Shown: piece by piece, positions 35,114-44,484 of the stretch
Layout: the number at the start of each line of letters is the position of its first letter
Position numbering within the stretch: the stretch's first letter is position 1
Assembly (NCBI RefSeq): GCF_024498075.1
Contig: NZ_JANHOF010000003.1
Coordinates: 434,001-498,000 of the forward strand
Direction of reading: 5' to 3'
DNA from: Paenibacillus mendelii
GTDB taxonomy: Bacteria; Bacillota; Bacilli; Paenibacillales; Paenibacillaceae
DNA length: 64,000 bases
Translations under genes and position numbers: made by a program
The notes under the pieces: model-generated
What the model was told of the DNA's origin: nothing
The model's database searches: none
What the model saw: only the letters and a program-made list of their open reading frames with translations

Positions 35114-37344
35114 CTGCCCTTCTCTTCATTCCATACCTTCAGCCACTGATTCCATGTAATGAGCGGGAACGTGAACCGGGTCACGTTGTCATTGAATTGG
35201 ATCGGTTGGAACCGGGCTGAGTACAGATCATTGATATATAGACCTTCATTTAAAAAATGTAGCAGCACTCGTCTTACGAGCTCCTGCTTTCCTTCCGTAT
35301 AGGCATGATCGATCATATCCATCAACGGCTTGCTAAGCGGGGACATGCTGTGCGGATCCTGATTCACGGCATCCGGATTCGTTTCTTTCAGCCAAACATA
35401 AGGAGCAATGGCGCGCCTGATCTCTTGCACAATGGAGTAGGTTTCCGCCATCTTCTTATTCTGATCGTCCCATTCGTCGACAGGCATCGTTGTATTGACG
35501 GTATCGCCGAACAACATGTAGTTCATTACCTGTTGAAGTCTATAGTCATCTAGATTATTATGCTGCATCTCGCTAATAAACATCATGTTATCTTCAATGA
35601 GAATGTTAGTGCCATAGCTCGGTCTAATCGTATCATCCATAGGAAAATAAACGATTTGCTTCAAGCGGCTCAGCGGCTTGCCGAGCCAACGCTCATAGAA
35701 TAGGCGCTGCTCGTGTAGTCTTTCCAAAAACAGCTTACTTTCCTTCACGTTGCCGGGTGTTGTTACAATAGAGATGGGTTCTCCGCTTATACTTACGTTT
35801 TCGAAGCGGCCCCCGAAGATCGTCACACCGCTCGCGGAACTCTGTGACCAATGTCTCGAGTTCGGCCGGTCATCCGGCGCAGGCGATATTGATGCATAAA
35901 GATCGCCTGGGAACCCGGTCAGTCTCACATCGATATCGGCCTGCATGTACTTAAGCGTGTCGGTCCGGTTCAACGCGAAACGGTAGTTGGAATAGAGCAA
36001 GCTATCGCCTCCCGGGATCGGAAACCAACCGATATGGCTGGGCAGGTAGACTTGGGCTCCATCAACGAATGCCCGGTAATACTGGGTTGAGTATTCACTC
36101 TCCCATTCATTCAAGCTTCCGGAATAGGTGATGACCAGAGTATGGACCCCATCACCGGGTCCAAGAAGGGAGCGATCGAATGATAGAAGGTCGCGTTCCT
36201 GCTTAAAGGGAATCGATCTGCCGTCGACCGTGAAGGACTGTACGATCAATCGCGGGTACAACAGAAAGGATACCCGGCCTTCTTCGTGCTCCTTCACCTT
36301 CGTTATGCCTGGAGCAGCCGGAATGAGCGCACCGTCTTGAACGGGCAGGTTGATGGTGGCTTTCATATCGAGAATATCGTCTTGGCTGCGGCTTACTTCA
36401 AGGGCCAGGCGATCGATCCGGAACATAAACGGTTCCTGGGGCTGTGCCTGCTCGGAAGGTGGTGCAGCGGCCTTGACCGCGTTGATCCGATCGTAACGGT
36501 CTCCCCAAAATCCGGCGTAGGGAACAAGAGATGCCAAGGCTGTAAGCAGGGCGGTCCACATGATCAGATTAGGTATCTTCGGGCGCATGACAGGTCTGGA
36601 GCGGGCGAGCAAGGCCCCGGAAGCTGCGAGCATAAAAAGGGTGAATGCCGCATTAATGACAATCTGAAGCCCATACTCCTGCGCCTTCAGTTGAAAGGTC
36701 CATGTCTCATTAACCGTATTGTTGCTCATATTCATCAGCGGACTGAGACTAAAGACATTGGCGGGATACCAGTAATACGTATCGACGAGAAACATTGGGA
36801 CGAAGATCGTACCGAACACCCACCCGCAGAATGCGATTGCCAGCGAGAAACGCATCGGCATCAATGCGCCGAGAACCATTCCAAGCGCCACGCTTAAGGC
36901 AAAGGTCGTTTCGTATATCGTCGTATAGAACATAAGCTGGCTCATTGCGGATTGCCACGCTAGCTCATGCTTCCATGCCGAGAATAAATAGGCGGCTTGA
37001 ATGCACAGGGTGAACATGCTGCTATATAGAAAGCCGGCTATCCATTTACTTGTGATGAAGACCCGATTCGATACAGGAAGCGCAAGACTCCATTCGTAGG
37101 AGGCATTCAACGTATCGCGGCGCATGAGAAGAACGCCGAACAGGATCGGGATGATCGGGGTGAAAATCATCAACATGTTATGGGCATCCGCAGCATACAG
37201 GTTGACATCCATCGAAGCGGGCAGACCGTTAGAGTACGTCTGTACAATCATCCAAGCGCCGGCGACCGGCGGCAGCAGCAGCGGCCATCGCAATCTAAAC
37301 AACAGACGAAGCTCCATCACGATCTGCAGAGCTAACGCGCGCAT
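35110..37344 (-). CDS. ABC-2 permease fused to an M1-peptidase-like ectodomain
   Basis: A 744-residue protein from the ATG at 37344, which overlaps the upstream ATPase gene by 13 bp; the frame is open to 37542 only inside that gene. The N-terminal half has six ABC-2-type membrane segments plus one more near 305-325. The remaining ~400 residues are extracytoplasmic: a beta-rich domain then a helical domain reminiscent of M1 aminopeptidases (QIVYFPMDD, DNMMFISEMQ). No HExxH zinc site is present where it would fall (LQQVMNYMLFG), so it is probably a non-catalytic binding domain. Confidence 0.8.
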   Translation of the reverse strand: MRALALQIVMELRLLFRLRWPLLLPPVAGAWMIVQTYSNGLPASMDVNLYAADAHNMLMIFTPIIPILFGVLLMRRDTLNASYEWSLALPVSNRVFITSKWIAGFLYSSMFTLCIQAAYLFSAWKHELAWQSAMSQLMFYTTIYETTFALSVALGMVLGALMPMRFSLAIAFCGWVFGTIFVPMFLVDTYYWYPANVFSLSPLMNMSNNTVNETWTFQLKAQEYGLQIVINAAFTLFMLAASGALLARSRPVMRPKIPNLIMWTALLTALASLVPYAGFWGDRYDRINAVKAAAPPSEQAQPQEPFMFRIDRLALEVSRSQDDILDMKATINLPVQDGALIPAAPGITKVKEHEEGRVSFLLYPRLIVQSFTVDGRSIPFKQERDLLSFDRSLLGPGDGVHTLVITYSGSLNEWESEYSTQYYRAFVDGAQVYLPSHIGWFPIPGGDSLLYSNYRFALNRTDTLKYMQADIDVRLTGFPGDLYASISPAPDDRPNSRHWSQSSASGVTIFGGRFENVSISGEPISIVTTPGNVKESKLFLERLHEQRLFYERWLGKPLSRLKQIVYFPMDDTIRPSYGTNILIEDNMMFISEMQHNNLDDYRLQQVMNYMLFGDTVNTTMPVDEWDDQNKKMAETYSIVQEIRRAIAPYVWLKETNPDAVNQDPHSMSPLSKPLMDMIDHAYTEGKQELVRRVLLHFLNEGLYINDLYSARFQPIQFNDNVTRFTFPLITWNQWLKVWNEEKGR

Positions 37345-38216
37345 TCGTGTAACCTGGCCTCTCGATCGGTAATGAGAGCCAAATAGCCTTCCTCCATCGA
37401 GGGCTCGGCAAGCTGCGCATAAGGCGTGGGCGGCGCATCGGCGATCGTTCTGCAGAGCACGCCATCTGCCGTGCGGCGTGCGGCCAGCAGCCGCTCTTGT
37501 GCCATTGAGCGCCATTCCAGCTCGGATGCTTCCCACTGCCACAACCGTCCTTGCGCATATCGGGAAAGCCCGTTCAGCGGTCCATTGTAGCGAAGCTTAC
37601 CATTGGTTAATACGATGGCCTCCTTGCAGCTGGTCTCCACATCGCTCAGGATATGGGTAGACAACAATATAACGCTGCGCATGGCCACTTCCGCCAAGAG
37701 ATTGCGTAGACGGAGGCGCTCCTCGGGATCGAGGCCGGTGGTCGGTTCATCCACGATAATGACGTCGGGACTGCCGACCAGTGCTTGGGCAATGCCGAGA
37801 CGCTTCACCATGCCGCTGGAATACGTGCGTGTCGGGCGGTCTGCCTTGGCTTCAAGATTCACTGAGCAGAGCAAACGCTCGACCTCCTTCTCCTGCTCGG
37901 CATGCGAGGCGCCGCCTTTCAAGCGGGCCGTATGGCGGAGAAGCTCGCGGGCGGTTAAATTCGGATACAGCTGAAACGTCTGCGGGACGTAGCCGATGCG
38001 GCTCCGTGCATGGACGCCGTTGCGAACCGAGACCCCTTGAATGGTAGCCTCGCCCGTGGATGGCGTCATTAGACCGGCAAGCAGGCGCATCAGCGTCGAC
38101 TTCCCGGCGCCATTGGGCCCGAGCAGTCCGTAGATGCCTCTTTCAAGCCGGAAGGATAAGGGCTCGAGCGCCCAGATTTGTTTGTATTTTTTTCCTATAT
38201 TATAGGCTGCTAGCAT
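37332..38216 (-). CDS. ABC transporter ATP-binding protein, first gene of the sigma/ABC operon
   Basis: A 294-residue ATPase. Walker A is GPNGAGKST (34-42), the signature is TYSSGMVKRLGIAQALVG, Walker B is VIIVDEPTTGLDPEERLRLR and the switch is LSTHILSDVET. It matches ABC-2 export ATPases (YxlF/BcrA type). Its stop overlaps the permease start by 13 bp, so the two are translationally coupled. GGAGGAAA precedes the ATG. A putative ECF promoter lies 25-50 bp upstream. Confidence 0.93.
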   Translation of the reverse strand: MLAAYNIGKKYKQIWALEPLSFRLERGIYGLLGPNGAGKSTLMRLLAGLMTPSTGEATIQGVSVRNGVHARSRIGYVPQTFQLYPNLTARELLRHTARLKGGASHAEQEKEVERLLCSVNLEAKADRPTRTYSSGMVKRLGIAQALVGSPDVIIVDEPTTGLDPEERLRLRNLLAEVAMRSVILLSTHILSDVETSCKEAIVLTNGKLRYNGPLNGLSRYAQGRLWQWEASELEWRSMAQERLLAARRTADGVLCRTIADAPPTPYAQLAEPSMEEGYLALITDREARLHECAR

Positions 38217-38539
38217 CGGATTTTTTCCTCCTGTGGTCTAGACGAAAGGCTGCAGAAAAAAGTTTTTGTGAAGCAGGACAAAGGTGCTGGACAAAAACCG
38301 TGCAAATGGTACAAACTAGGTAGTAATTAGGGTTGCCAGTTAACGTGTTCCGATTCGCTTATAAGATGAAGCGGAATGCAGCGACACGAACTATTTTACC
38401 ACCTGAACCGGCATATAGCGATGCATGTCTTGGAAGAGAGGGCGAGGAAGCCCGGTGCCATCTAAGCACGCAGCGCAAGGCTCTCTTGCTACGGATAAGC
38501 AAGCAGCAAAGGCCGGTCAGGGCAGATGGGAGTGACGGC
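38217..38539. other. Divergent intergenic region, 323 bp
   Basis: It separates the sigma/ABC operon from pxpB. Besides the candidate ECF promoter it has a near-direct repeat GCAGGACAAA/GCTGGACAAA at 38273-38297. I recognised no riboswitch or small RNA. The pxpB frame is open through much of it, but without a ribosome binding site. Confidence 0.4.
38239..38267 (-). promoter_or_regulatory. Candidate ECF-sigma promoter of the sigma/ABC operon
   Basis: On the minus strand AAAAAC (38267 to 38262), 17 bases, CGTCTA (38244 to 38239), the general pattern of ECF promoters (AAC, then CGTC). It would give a leader of under 20 nt, which is short but workable. Confidence 0.4.
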
Positions 38540-39346
38540 ATGCCGCCGCAAATTGCCATTGAGCCGTTAGGCGACCGGGCACTCGTCGTGAAGCGTGTGG
38601 AAGTCTCCGATCATTCGGACACGAAAGCGATGGCCGATATGGCCGAGCTGCTGAGGGCAGCCGAGGCGTCTTGGCTGATAGATATTATTCCTGCCATGGA
38701 TACGTTAACCGTCGTGTATGATCCCCTTGCGATCTTACAGCGGGTTTCTGACGGCTTGATGGTGTCGAACGCTGGCGAAGCGATCGCGGAAGACCGTCGA
38801 ACGATGAGAAGGTCTGGTGCAGAAGCAGGAATAGGAGATGGGTGGGGATCTCCATATGTCGCAGCAGAATTGGAAATCCGTAGATTGCTGGCGGCCGCGG
38901 CGGGCAATCGAACCCTGAAGCCGCGAACGGTGGAGGTCCCTGTTCATTATGGCGGCATTGACGGACCTGACCTGCAACAAGCCGCTAAGCGGAGCGGCTT
39001 AAGCGAAGAGGCTTTCATCGAGCTGCATACATCGGTTGAATATGAAGTGGCGATGATCGGGTTCATGCCCGGGTTCCCCTACTTGACGGGGCTGCCCCGG
39101 GAGCTCTTCCAACCGCGCCTGATTTCGCCGCGCCACCGTGTACCCGCCGGCTCGGTCGGAATCGGGGGGGGCCAGACCGGTGTCTACCCGCTGGAAACTC
39201 CGGGCGGCTGGAGGCTGATCGGGCGGACGCAGGTGCGGCTATTTGATCCGGCACGCAATGAGCCCTCGCTGCTCCGGGCAGGAGATAAGCTGCGCTTCGT
39301 GCGGATTGACCGAAGGGATCTGGAAGCGGAGGAAGATATGTCATGA
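38540..39346 (+). CDS. pxpB: 5-oxoprolinase subunit PxpB (KipI type)
   Basis: A 268-residue protein from the ATG at 38540 (GGGAGTGA upstream). Start [17 protein letters not shown] and the motif [12 protein letters not shown] with [28 protein letters not shown] are diagnostic of PxpB/KipI cyclophilin-like proteins. With PxpC and PxpA it forms the ATP-dependent 5-oxoprolinase that recycles 5-oxoproline to glutamate. KipI in B. subtilis also inhibits the sporulation kinase KinA. An insert of about 35 residues near 95-130 ([20 protein letters not shown]) is unusual. It overlaps pxpC by 4 bp. Confidence 0.92.
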   Translation: MPPQIAIEPLGDRALVVKRVEVSDHSDTKAMADMAELLRAAEASWLIDIIPAMDTLTVVYDPLAILQRVSDGLMVSNAGEAIAEDRRTMRRSGAEAGIGDGWGSPYVAAELEIRRLLAAAAGNRTLKPRTVEVPVHYGGIDGPDLQQAAKRSGLSEEAFIELHTSVEYEVAMIGFMPGFPYLTGLPRELFQPRLISPRHRVPAGSVGIGGGQTGVYPLETPGGWRLIGRTQVRLFDPARNEPSLLRAGDKLRFVRIDRRDLEAEEDMS

Positions 39347-40359
39347 GTCTGCGCGTAGAGAAGCCCGGGCTTCATACGACCGTCCAAGATCTGGGGCGAG
39401 CCGGATGGCGCAAGGATGCGCTCGCCGAAGGCGGTGCCATGGACCGTTATGCCTTGCGTGTGGCGAACCTGCTGGTAGGCAATGATGAAGGGGCCGCAGG
39501 ACTGGAGCTGACGCTGGTCGGCCCGGTTCTCGTGGCCGAGACGGATATGCTGCTTGCTGTATGCGGCGCCTATATGACGCCACAAGTGAATGGAGATGAG
39601 CTGCCGATGTGGCGGCCCTTCTGGGTGGCCGCGGGCGCACGCCTCTCATTCGGCGCGGCGGTGGATGGCTGCCGCGCGTATGTGGCGGTTGCCGGCGGCG
39701 GGATCCTGACCGCGCCCGTGCTGGGCAGCCGCAGCACGGATACGCGTGCCGGCATCGGCGGTATCGCGGGCCGCGCGCTTCGCGCGGCGGATGTGCTGCC
39801 ATGCGGCAGCAGGGATGCGGCGCCGGCTTGGCGCGCCGCAACGCCCTCGTGGAGCCGCCGCAATGGCTGGGCGGCTCCGGGCTGGTTCGCGCCGCCGGTC
39901 GCCTATGGCGGCGGCGCAGCGGACGGCATCGAACTGCGCGCGATGCCGGGCGCCGAGTTCGGGCGGCTGCGCGAAGCGGCCCGATCGGCGCTCTTCCGGG
40001 AGCGGTTCACCGTCGCTCCCGCATCGGACCGGATGGGGGTCCGCCTAACCGGACCCCCGGTGGAGTTCGAGGACGTTGCGGAGATGCTATCGCATGGCGT
40101 CGTCCCGGGCACCGTTCAAGTGCCGCATGGCGGCGCGCCGATCGTGTTGGCCGCGGATTGCCAGACGACCGGCGGCTATCCGAAGGCCGCCCAAGTGATT
40201 ACGGCAGACCTGGCGCTGCTTGCACAAGCGAAGCCTGGCGATATCATCCGATTCCGCGAAGTCTCACTCTCAGAGGCGCAGCGGATTTACATCGCACTGG
40301 AACGCTCCATGACGGAGCTTGCCGCTGGGATCCAACTGCGGCTTACTCAGAACCGGTAG
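39343..40359 (+). CDS. pxpC: 5-oxoprolinase subunit PxpC (KipA type)
   Basis: A 338-residue protein with the family start [21 protein letters not shown] and the later motifs [10 protein letters not shown] and [16 protein letters not shown]. It pairs with PxpB to couple ATP hydrolysis to 5-oxoproline ring opening. The ATG overlaps the pxpB stop (ATGA). Its middle third (about 39600-40100) is noticeably richer in G and C than neighbouring genes. An open frame in another register there is a composition artefact. Confidence 0.93.
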   Translation: MSLRVEKPGLHTTVQDLGRAGWRKDALAEGGAMDRYALRVANLLVGNDEGAAGLELTLVGPVLVAETDMLLAVCGAYMTPQVNGDELPMWRPFWVAAGARLSFGAAVDGCRAYVAVAGGGILTAPVLGSRSTDTRAGIGGIAGRALRAADVLPCGSRDAAPAWRAATPSWSRRNGWAAPGWFAPPVAYGGGAADGIELRAMPGAEFGRLREAARSALFRERFTVAPASDRMGVRLTGPPVEFEDVAEMLSHGVVPGTVQVPHGGAPIVLAADCQTTGGYPKAAQVITADLALLAQAKPGDIIRFREVSLSEAQRIYIALERSMTELAAGIQLRLTQNR

Positions 40360-40429
40360 AGTCGGTAACGATACATATCACAGCTCAAGCAGCAAGTTCC
40401 ATAGGCGAAGGGGGAATAAGCTGTCAATC

Positions 40430-41215
40430 ATGATATCGAATGCGGAGGCTTCATTCCAGAGTAAGGTTGATTTGAATTGTGATTTCGGAGAAGGCTACGG
40501 AATTTATACATTCGGGCAGGACGAGAAGCTGTTGCAGTATGTGACGTCCGTCAATATCGCCTGCGGCTTTCATGCAGGCGACCCCAAAGCGATACGTCAG
40601 GCGGTAGCCAGCGCGGCCGAAGCGGGAGTGGCGATTGGCGCTCATCCCGGCTTGCCTGACCGCCTTGGCTTCGGCCGCCGGGAGATGGCCGTCGAACCTG
40701 ATGATGTGTATGATGACACGCTCTATCAGATCGGGGCACTCGGCGCTTTCGTCCGCGCGGCCGGGACCGAGCTTCGCCATCTTAAACCCCATGGCGCCTT
40801 GTACCATATGGCGGGCCGCAGCGAAGCTATCGCAGATGCCATCATTCGCGCCGCGAAGGCATACGATCCTAAGCTTCGCATCTATGGCCAGCATGGCAGC
40901 CTGCTGCTCAGGGCGGCAGAGCTTCATGGGCTGCGGGCGGTTTCCGAAGTGTTTGCGGACCGTACCTATATGGCGGATGGAACTCTGACGCCGCGCATAC
41001 TACCGGGTGCAATGATACAATCACGTAATGCCGCATTGGATCAGGCGCTTCGCATGGTAATCCAAGGCGTGGTCTTAACACCGAGCGGCGATGTGACAGC
41101 CGTTCAAGCCGATACGATTTGCCTGCATGGGGACGGGCCTCATGCGGCGTCGTTTGCGGCAGCCATCCACGATGGCTTGACCGGGGCAGGCATCAGGCTG
41201 GAGCGGCCAGAATGA
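40430..41215 (+). CDS. pxpA: 5-oxoprolinase subunit PxpA (LamB/YcsF)
   Basis: A 261-residue protein of the LamB/YcsF family, the catalytic partner of PxpBC. The conserved start VDLNCDFGEGYGIY, NIACGFHAGDP, IGAHPGLPDR and LKPHGALY are all present with their likely metal or catalytic His/Asp residues. AAGGGGG lies 14 bases before the ATG at 40430, a long spacing; no better start is apparent. The gene lies 70 bp after pxpC and belongs to the same operon. Confidence 0.93.
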   Translation: MISNAEASFQSKVDLNCDFGEGYGIYTFGQDEKLLQYVTSVNIACGFHAGDPKAIRQAVASAAEAGVAIGAHPGLPDRLGFGRREMAVEPDDVYDDTLYQIGALGAFVRAAGTELRHLKPHGALYHMAGRSEAIADAIIRAAKAYDPKLRIYGQHGSLLLRAAELHGLRAVSEVFADRTYMADGTLTPRILPGAMIQSRNAALDQALRMVIQGVVLTPSGDVTAVQADTICLHGDGPHAASFAAAIHDGLTGAGIRLERPE

Positions 41216-41293
41216 ATCACCGCATATTGCTTCGCGAAGCAAGCATTAGTCAGCATAAGACCTTGTTTGGCTATCCTTCTGAAGGGGGACACC

Positions 41294-43417
41294 ATGTCAA
41301 TTAACCGGGCGGACAAAAGGACATTAAGGACAGCCATCATTGCTTTTATTAGTTTTATCGTCGTGCGTGTGCTCGCAAATGGGAGTTCCGAGATCTTGGA
41401 TGATCGCATTTTCCTGCTGCTCCACTCCGGCATCGAAATCATAAACGGTGCGATTTGCTTTTCAATGCTCGCAATAGCCTGGCTATTCTTCACGGATTCG
41501 CTGACGGCCCAGCGGTTATATACGGCGGTTCTATTCATCGTCGTCGGTCTGTTCGATACGCTCCATGCGCTAACGTCCGATGGAATGCCATTCTTCCGTT
41601 TGGTCGGGGACACATCGCTTACGGTGCTTTACGGTCTTACCGGACAGGTGATTGCGGCGTTCGGTTTGTTCATGATATTCAGCACGCATGATCGGCCCAT
41701 TCAGGCAAGCAAACGCATACCCGCCGGTATTGTAGTAATCGGCGCAGGCAGTCTGCTGGCTGCTGCATACATGTTAATGGCGCAGTGGAATGTCTCGATT
41801 CCTGCTTTAGGCGGGGGAGTACAGCAGATTTTCCGCGGAGCGGCAGAGACGTCGGTGCTGCTCACGTATTTGGTTACAATCGGGGTGATCGTTCACCGCC
41901 ACCGCAGCCATCGCCCGCAGGCACTGCTCATGATCGTACAGGCAATTCTATTCTTCGTATTGGCTAACATTCAATTCATGCTCAGCTTCGGTTTTCATGA
42001 CACGGATATGCTGGTCGGCCATGTGTACAAGCTCGTCGGTTACTTGTATTTGATGAAAGCCGTCTATTTCTTGACGGTCGATGAGCCGATCAAGAAGCAG
42101 CAGCGTATGGAAGCTCGTATTCACGATCTGGCGGATCACGACGAGCTGACGGGCCTTTCTAACCGTCGTCATTGGAGAGCAAGCCTGGCTGCCGAGCTGG
42201 AGCGCTCAGCCAAGCTAAGCAGCAGGGTTGCCATCCTGCTGCTTGATATTGACCGGTTCAAGACGGTTAACGATGCGCTTGGGCATACCCTTGGCGACAC
42301 TCTGCTTCAGAAGATTGCGGATCGGCTGCAGCTGGCGGCGGCAAAGCCGGATCATGTATTCCGGATGGGGGGCGACGAATTTGCTGTGCTTATGCCGGAT
42401 CTTGATCTGTATGATACAGCCGAGAAGCTGGCTCAGCGGATCATGGGAATGATCGACAAGCCGATCATGCTAGGAGAAGCGGAATACCATGTTACGATCA
42501 GTCTGGGTATATCATTCTATCCGCAGGATGGGGACAGCGTGGACGTTCTCATGAAGAACGCGGATACAGCGATGTATCATGCGAAGAGGAACCGCAACGA
42601 ATACCAGAGCTATAAGCCGGAGATGAATCAGGAAGCGTATGACCGGCTTCGCCTGGAAAGCGATTTGCGTCAAGGCTTGGAGCAGGAGCAATTTACGCTG
42701 GCTTACCAGCCGCTGGTTAATTTGAGCTCGGGGAAAATCGTCGGCGTAGAAGCGCTGGTTCGCTGGCAGCATCCGCAGCGCGGCCTGCTGCCGCCGGGTG
42801 AATTTATTCCGTTAACGGAAGATAACGGGCTCATTCTGCCGCTGGGCGAGTGGGTGCTCCGCGCCGCTTGCAAACAGAATAAAGCGTGGCAGGATGCAGG
42901 ATTGCCGCCTATGATCATGGCGGTCAATTTATCGATGCGGCAATTTCGTCAGCATAAGCTTGCAGACCGCATTAAGAGTATACTGGAGCAGACCGGTATG
43001 ACGCCCGAATATTTAGAGCTGGAGATTACGGAGAGCATGACGAGCGACTTCGAAGCTGCGAGTGAAATCTTATCGGAACTGAAAGCCATTGGCGTGCAAA
43101 TCAGCATTGATGACTTCGGCACCGGATACAGCTCGCTGGGCAATTTGAAGAAGTTCCCTGTTGATAAGCTTAAGATCGATCGATCGTTCGTTACCGATAT
43201 TACGAAGGATGGGAGCGACGCAGCCATTGTCACGACCATTACGTCCATGGCTCGCCATTTGAATCTGAAGGTTACCGCCGAAGGTGTCGAGACCGACGAG
43301 CAAATTCGTCTTCTGCGCGAGGGGAACTGCGAGGAAGCGCAGGGCTTCTACTTCTCCAAGCCGATCCCGGGCAATATGTTCGAGAATTGGTACCGGCATC
43401 GCTGCCAATCCGCTTGA
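41294..43417 (+). CDS. MASE3-GGDEF-EAL cyclic-di-GMP enzyme
   Basis: A 707-residue membrane protein from the ATG at 41294 (AAGGGGGA upstream). Residues 1-255 hold about eight membrane segments in a MASE3-type sensor (FDTLHALTSDGMPF). The GGDEF domain has MGGDEF but its I-site reads A-x-x-D, so product inhibition is probably lost. The EAL domain is complete (VGVEALVRW, NLSMRQF, EITES, DDFGTGYSSL, KIDRSFV, AEGVET, QGFYFSKP). It could make or degrade cyclic di-GMP; the sensed signal is unknown. Confidence 0.92.
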   Translation: MSINRADKRTLRTAIIAFISFIVVRVLANGSSEILDDRIFLLLHSGIEIINGAICFSMLAIAWLFFTDSLTAQRLYTAVLFIVVGLFDTLHALTSDGMPFFRLVGDTSLTVLYGLTGQVIAAFGLFMIFSTHDRPIQASKRIPAGIVVIGAGSLLAAAYMLMAQWNVSIPALGGGVQQIFRGAAETSVLLTYLVTIGVIVHRHRSHRPQALLMIVQAILFFVLANIQFMLSFGFHDTDMLVGHVYKLVGYLYLMKAVYFLTVDEPIKKQQRMEARIHDLADHDELTGLSNRRHWRASLAAELERSAKLSSRVAILLLDIDRFKTVNDALGHTLGDTLLQKIADRLQLAAAKPDHVFRMGGDEFAVLMPDLDLYDTAEKLAQRIMGMIDKPIMLGEAEYHVTISLGISFYPQDGDSVDVLMKNADTAMYHAKRNRNEYQSYKPEMNQEAYDRLRLESDLRQGLEQEQFTLAYQPLVNLSSGKIVGVEALVRWQHPQRGLLPPGEFIPLTEDNGLILPLGEWVLRAACKQNKAWQDAGLPPMIMAVNLSMRQFRQHKLADRIKSILEQTGMTPEYLELEITESMTSDFEAASEILSELKAIGVQISIDDFGTGYSSLGNLKKFPVDKLKIDRSFVTDITKDGSDAAIVTTITSMARHLNLKVTAEGVETDEQIRLLREGNCEEAQGFYFSKPIPGNMFENWYRHRCQSA

Positions 43418-43453
43418 ATGAACATCGGTTACATAAGCCATTAGAGTATGAAG

Positions 43454-43496
43454 AAGGACCGTCCGCGTTTCAATAAACGCGGACGGTCCTTTTTTG
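43454..43496 (+). terminator. Terminator after the GGDEF-EAL gene
   Basis: AAGGACCGTCCGCGTTT (43454-43470) and its exact complement (43475-43491) flank CAAT, followed by more T. It may also serve the converging gene. Confidence 0.95.
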
Positions 43497-43508
43497 GCAG
43501 ATTCGATT

Positions 43509-44360
43509 TTACCGCCCAAAGCCGCCTTGCTTGACTTGGAGGTCAAATTGGAACGGTGCGCCGGTTTGTTCGATCATGATGGGAGCAGCAGAGTCGCCGT
43601 CTTCCTTGGAAGGTTGATCGTTGTTGGTCATAATTGGCGCTTCGGTCTGGACCTGCTCGTTCCCGGCTCGAATATTCTGAGCTTCAATGACGGTATAGGT
43701 CAACCCGTAGGGCAGGAGGACAAACGCAGCCATGACAAGGCCGATTCGCTTCATGCGGTGGATGACTGATAACCCGTCATCGCGGTGGATTCGTTTACGC
43801 TTCACGGTCTGGCGAAGACCGAGCAGGGCGATCACCGACAAGTATGCGAGTCCAAGAAGGCTAAGCTCGTTATAGATATGGATCTCCAGCGGGTACAGCA
43901 GCTTGTACGTATACAGCATGGTGCCGACGGTTAAGGCTTGCACGGGAACAACTAACCACGGATTGGCTGCGGCGCGGCGCTTGACCCGGCTTGCCGGCTG
44001 CTGCCGGTAATCGGCATGGATGAGGGCAAGCTCAATTAGTCTGGGAACCGCGAACAGAATACTAGCGGCGTATGGAAGTGCAATAAACAAGGTAAACAAT
44101 AAGACCTCATTCCGGACATACAACCAGCCTGATGAGCTGCTATAAACCATTAGCAATACTTCGCTTATCGCCAGTATACCGATAGATGCCTGAAGCGCAA
44201 GAATAATCCGCGCCGTTCTCCGTATGGACTCGATTGTCTTCCGGTAGGCGAGCGCTCCCGCCCCATACCCGGCTAACAAGGTGAAAAGCAGTATAACCAT
44301 TGCGAGCACTGTATCCATTCCGATCAGCGCTTGAAACATGAATAACGCCCCCGCTTCCAT
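43509..44360 (-). CDS. Multi-pass membrane protein of unknown function
   Basis: A 283-residue protein with about seven hydrophobic segments (the first at 10-33, then about 45-66, 88-110, 135-155, 160-180 and 205-228) and a polar C-terminal tail of about 55 residues with repeated APIM motifs (TEAPIMTNN, SAAPIMIEQ). The ATG at 44360 has no good ribosome binding site; ATG 44339 with GCGGGGGCG upstream is an alternative. I do not recognise the family. Confidence 0.7.
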   Translation of the reverse strand: MEAGALFMFQALIGMDTVLAMVILLFTLLAGYGAGALAYRKTIESIRRTARIILALQASIGILAISEVLLMVYSSSSGWLYVRNEVLLFTLFIALPYAASILFAVPRLIELALIHADYRQQPASRVKRRAAANPWLVVPVQALTVGTMLYTYKLLYPLEIHIYNELSLLGLAYLSVIALLGLRQTVKRKRIHRDDGLSVIHRMKRIGLVMAAFVLLPYGLTYTVIEAQNIRAGNEQVQTEAPIMTNNDQPSKEDGDSAAPIMIEQTGAPFQFDLQVKQGGFGR

Positions 44361-44420
44361 TCAACTGTTCTCATCTTACCGTGGAATCGAGAAGGGTTAA
44401 ATTGGCCGGAGTCCAGTTTT

Positions 44421-44444
44421 GATGCACGACTTAAGTCGTGCATC
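44421..44444. repeat. 24-bp perfect palindrome
   Basis: GATGCACGACTT followed directly by its complement. It lies 40 bp after the MetE-like gene on the minus strand and before the membrane protein gene. It could be a terminator stem without a T tail or an operator. Confidence 0.6.
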
Positions 44445-44484
44445 CGTCTAAAACCGAAGATGGACATACTTCAGTCAGTGCCGA

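Noticed and set aside
38217-38539. Riboswitch upstream of pxpB
   Set aside because: I compared it by eye with guanidine, cyclic-di-GMP, glutamine and cobalamin motifs and found no conserved core.
39609-40433. Plus-strand ORF of 274 codons overlapping pxpC
   Set aside because: Arg/Ala/Gly-rich composition from a GC-rich stretch; pxpC in the other frame matches its family along the whole length.
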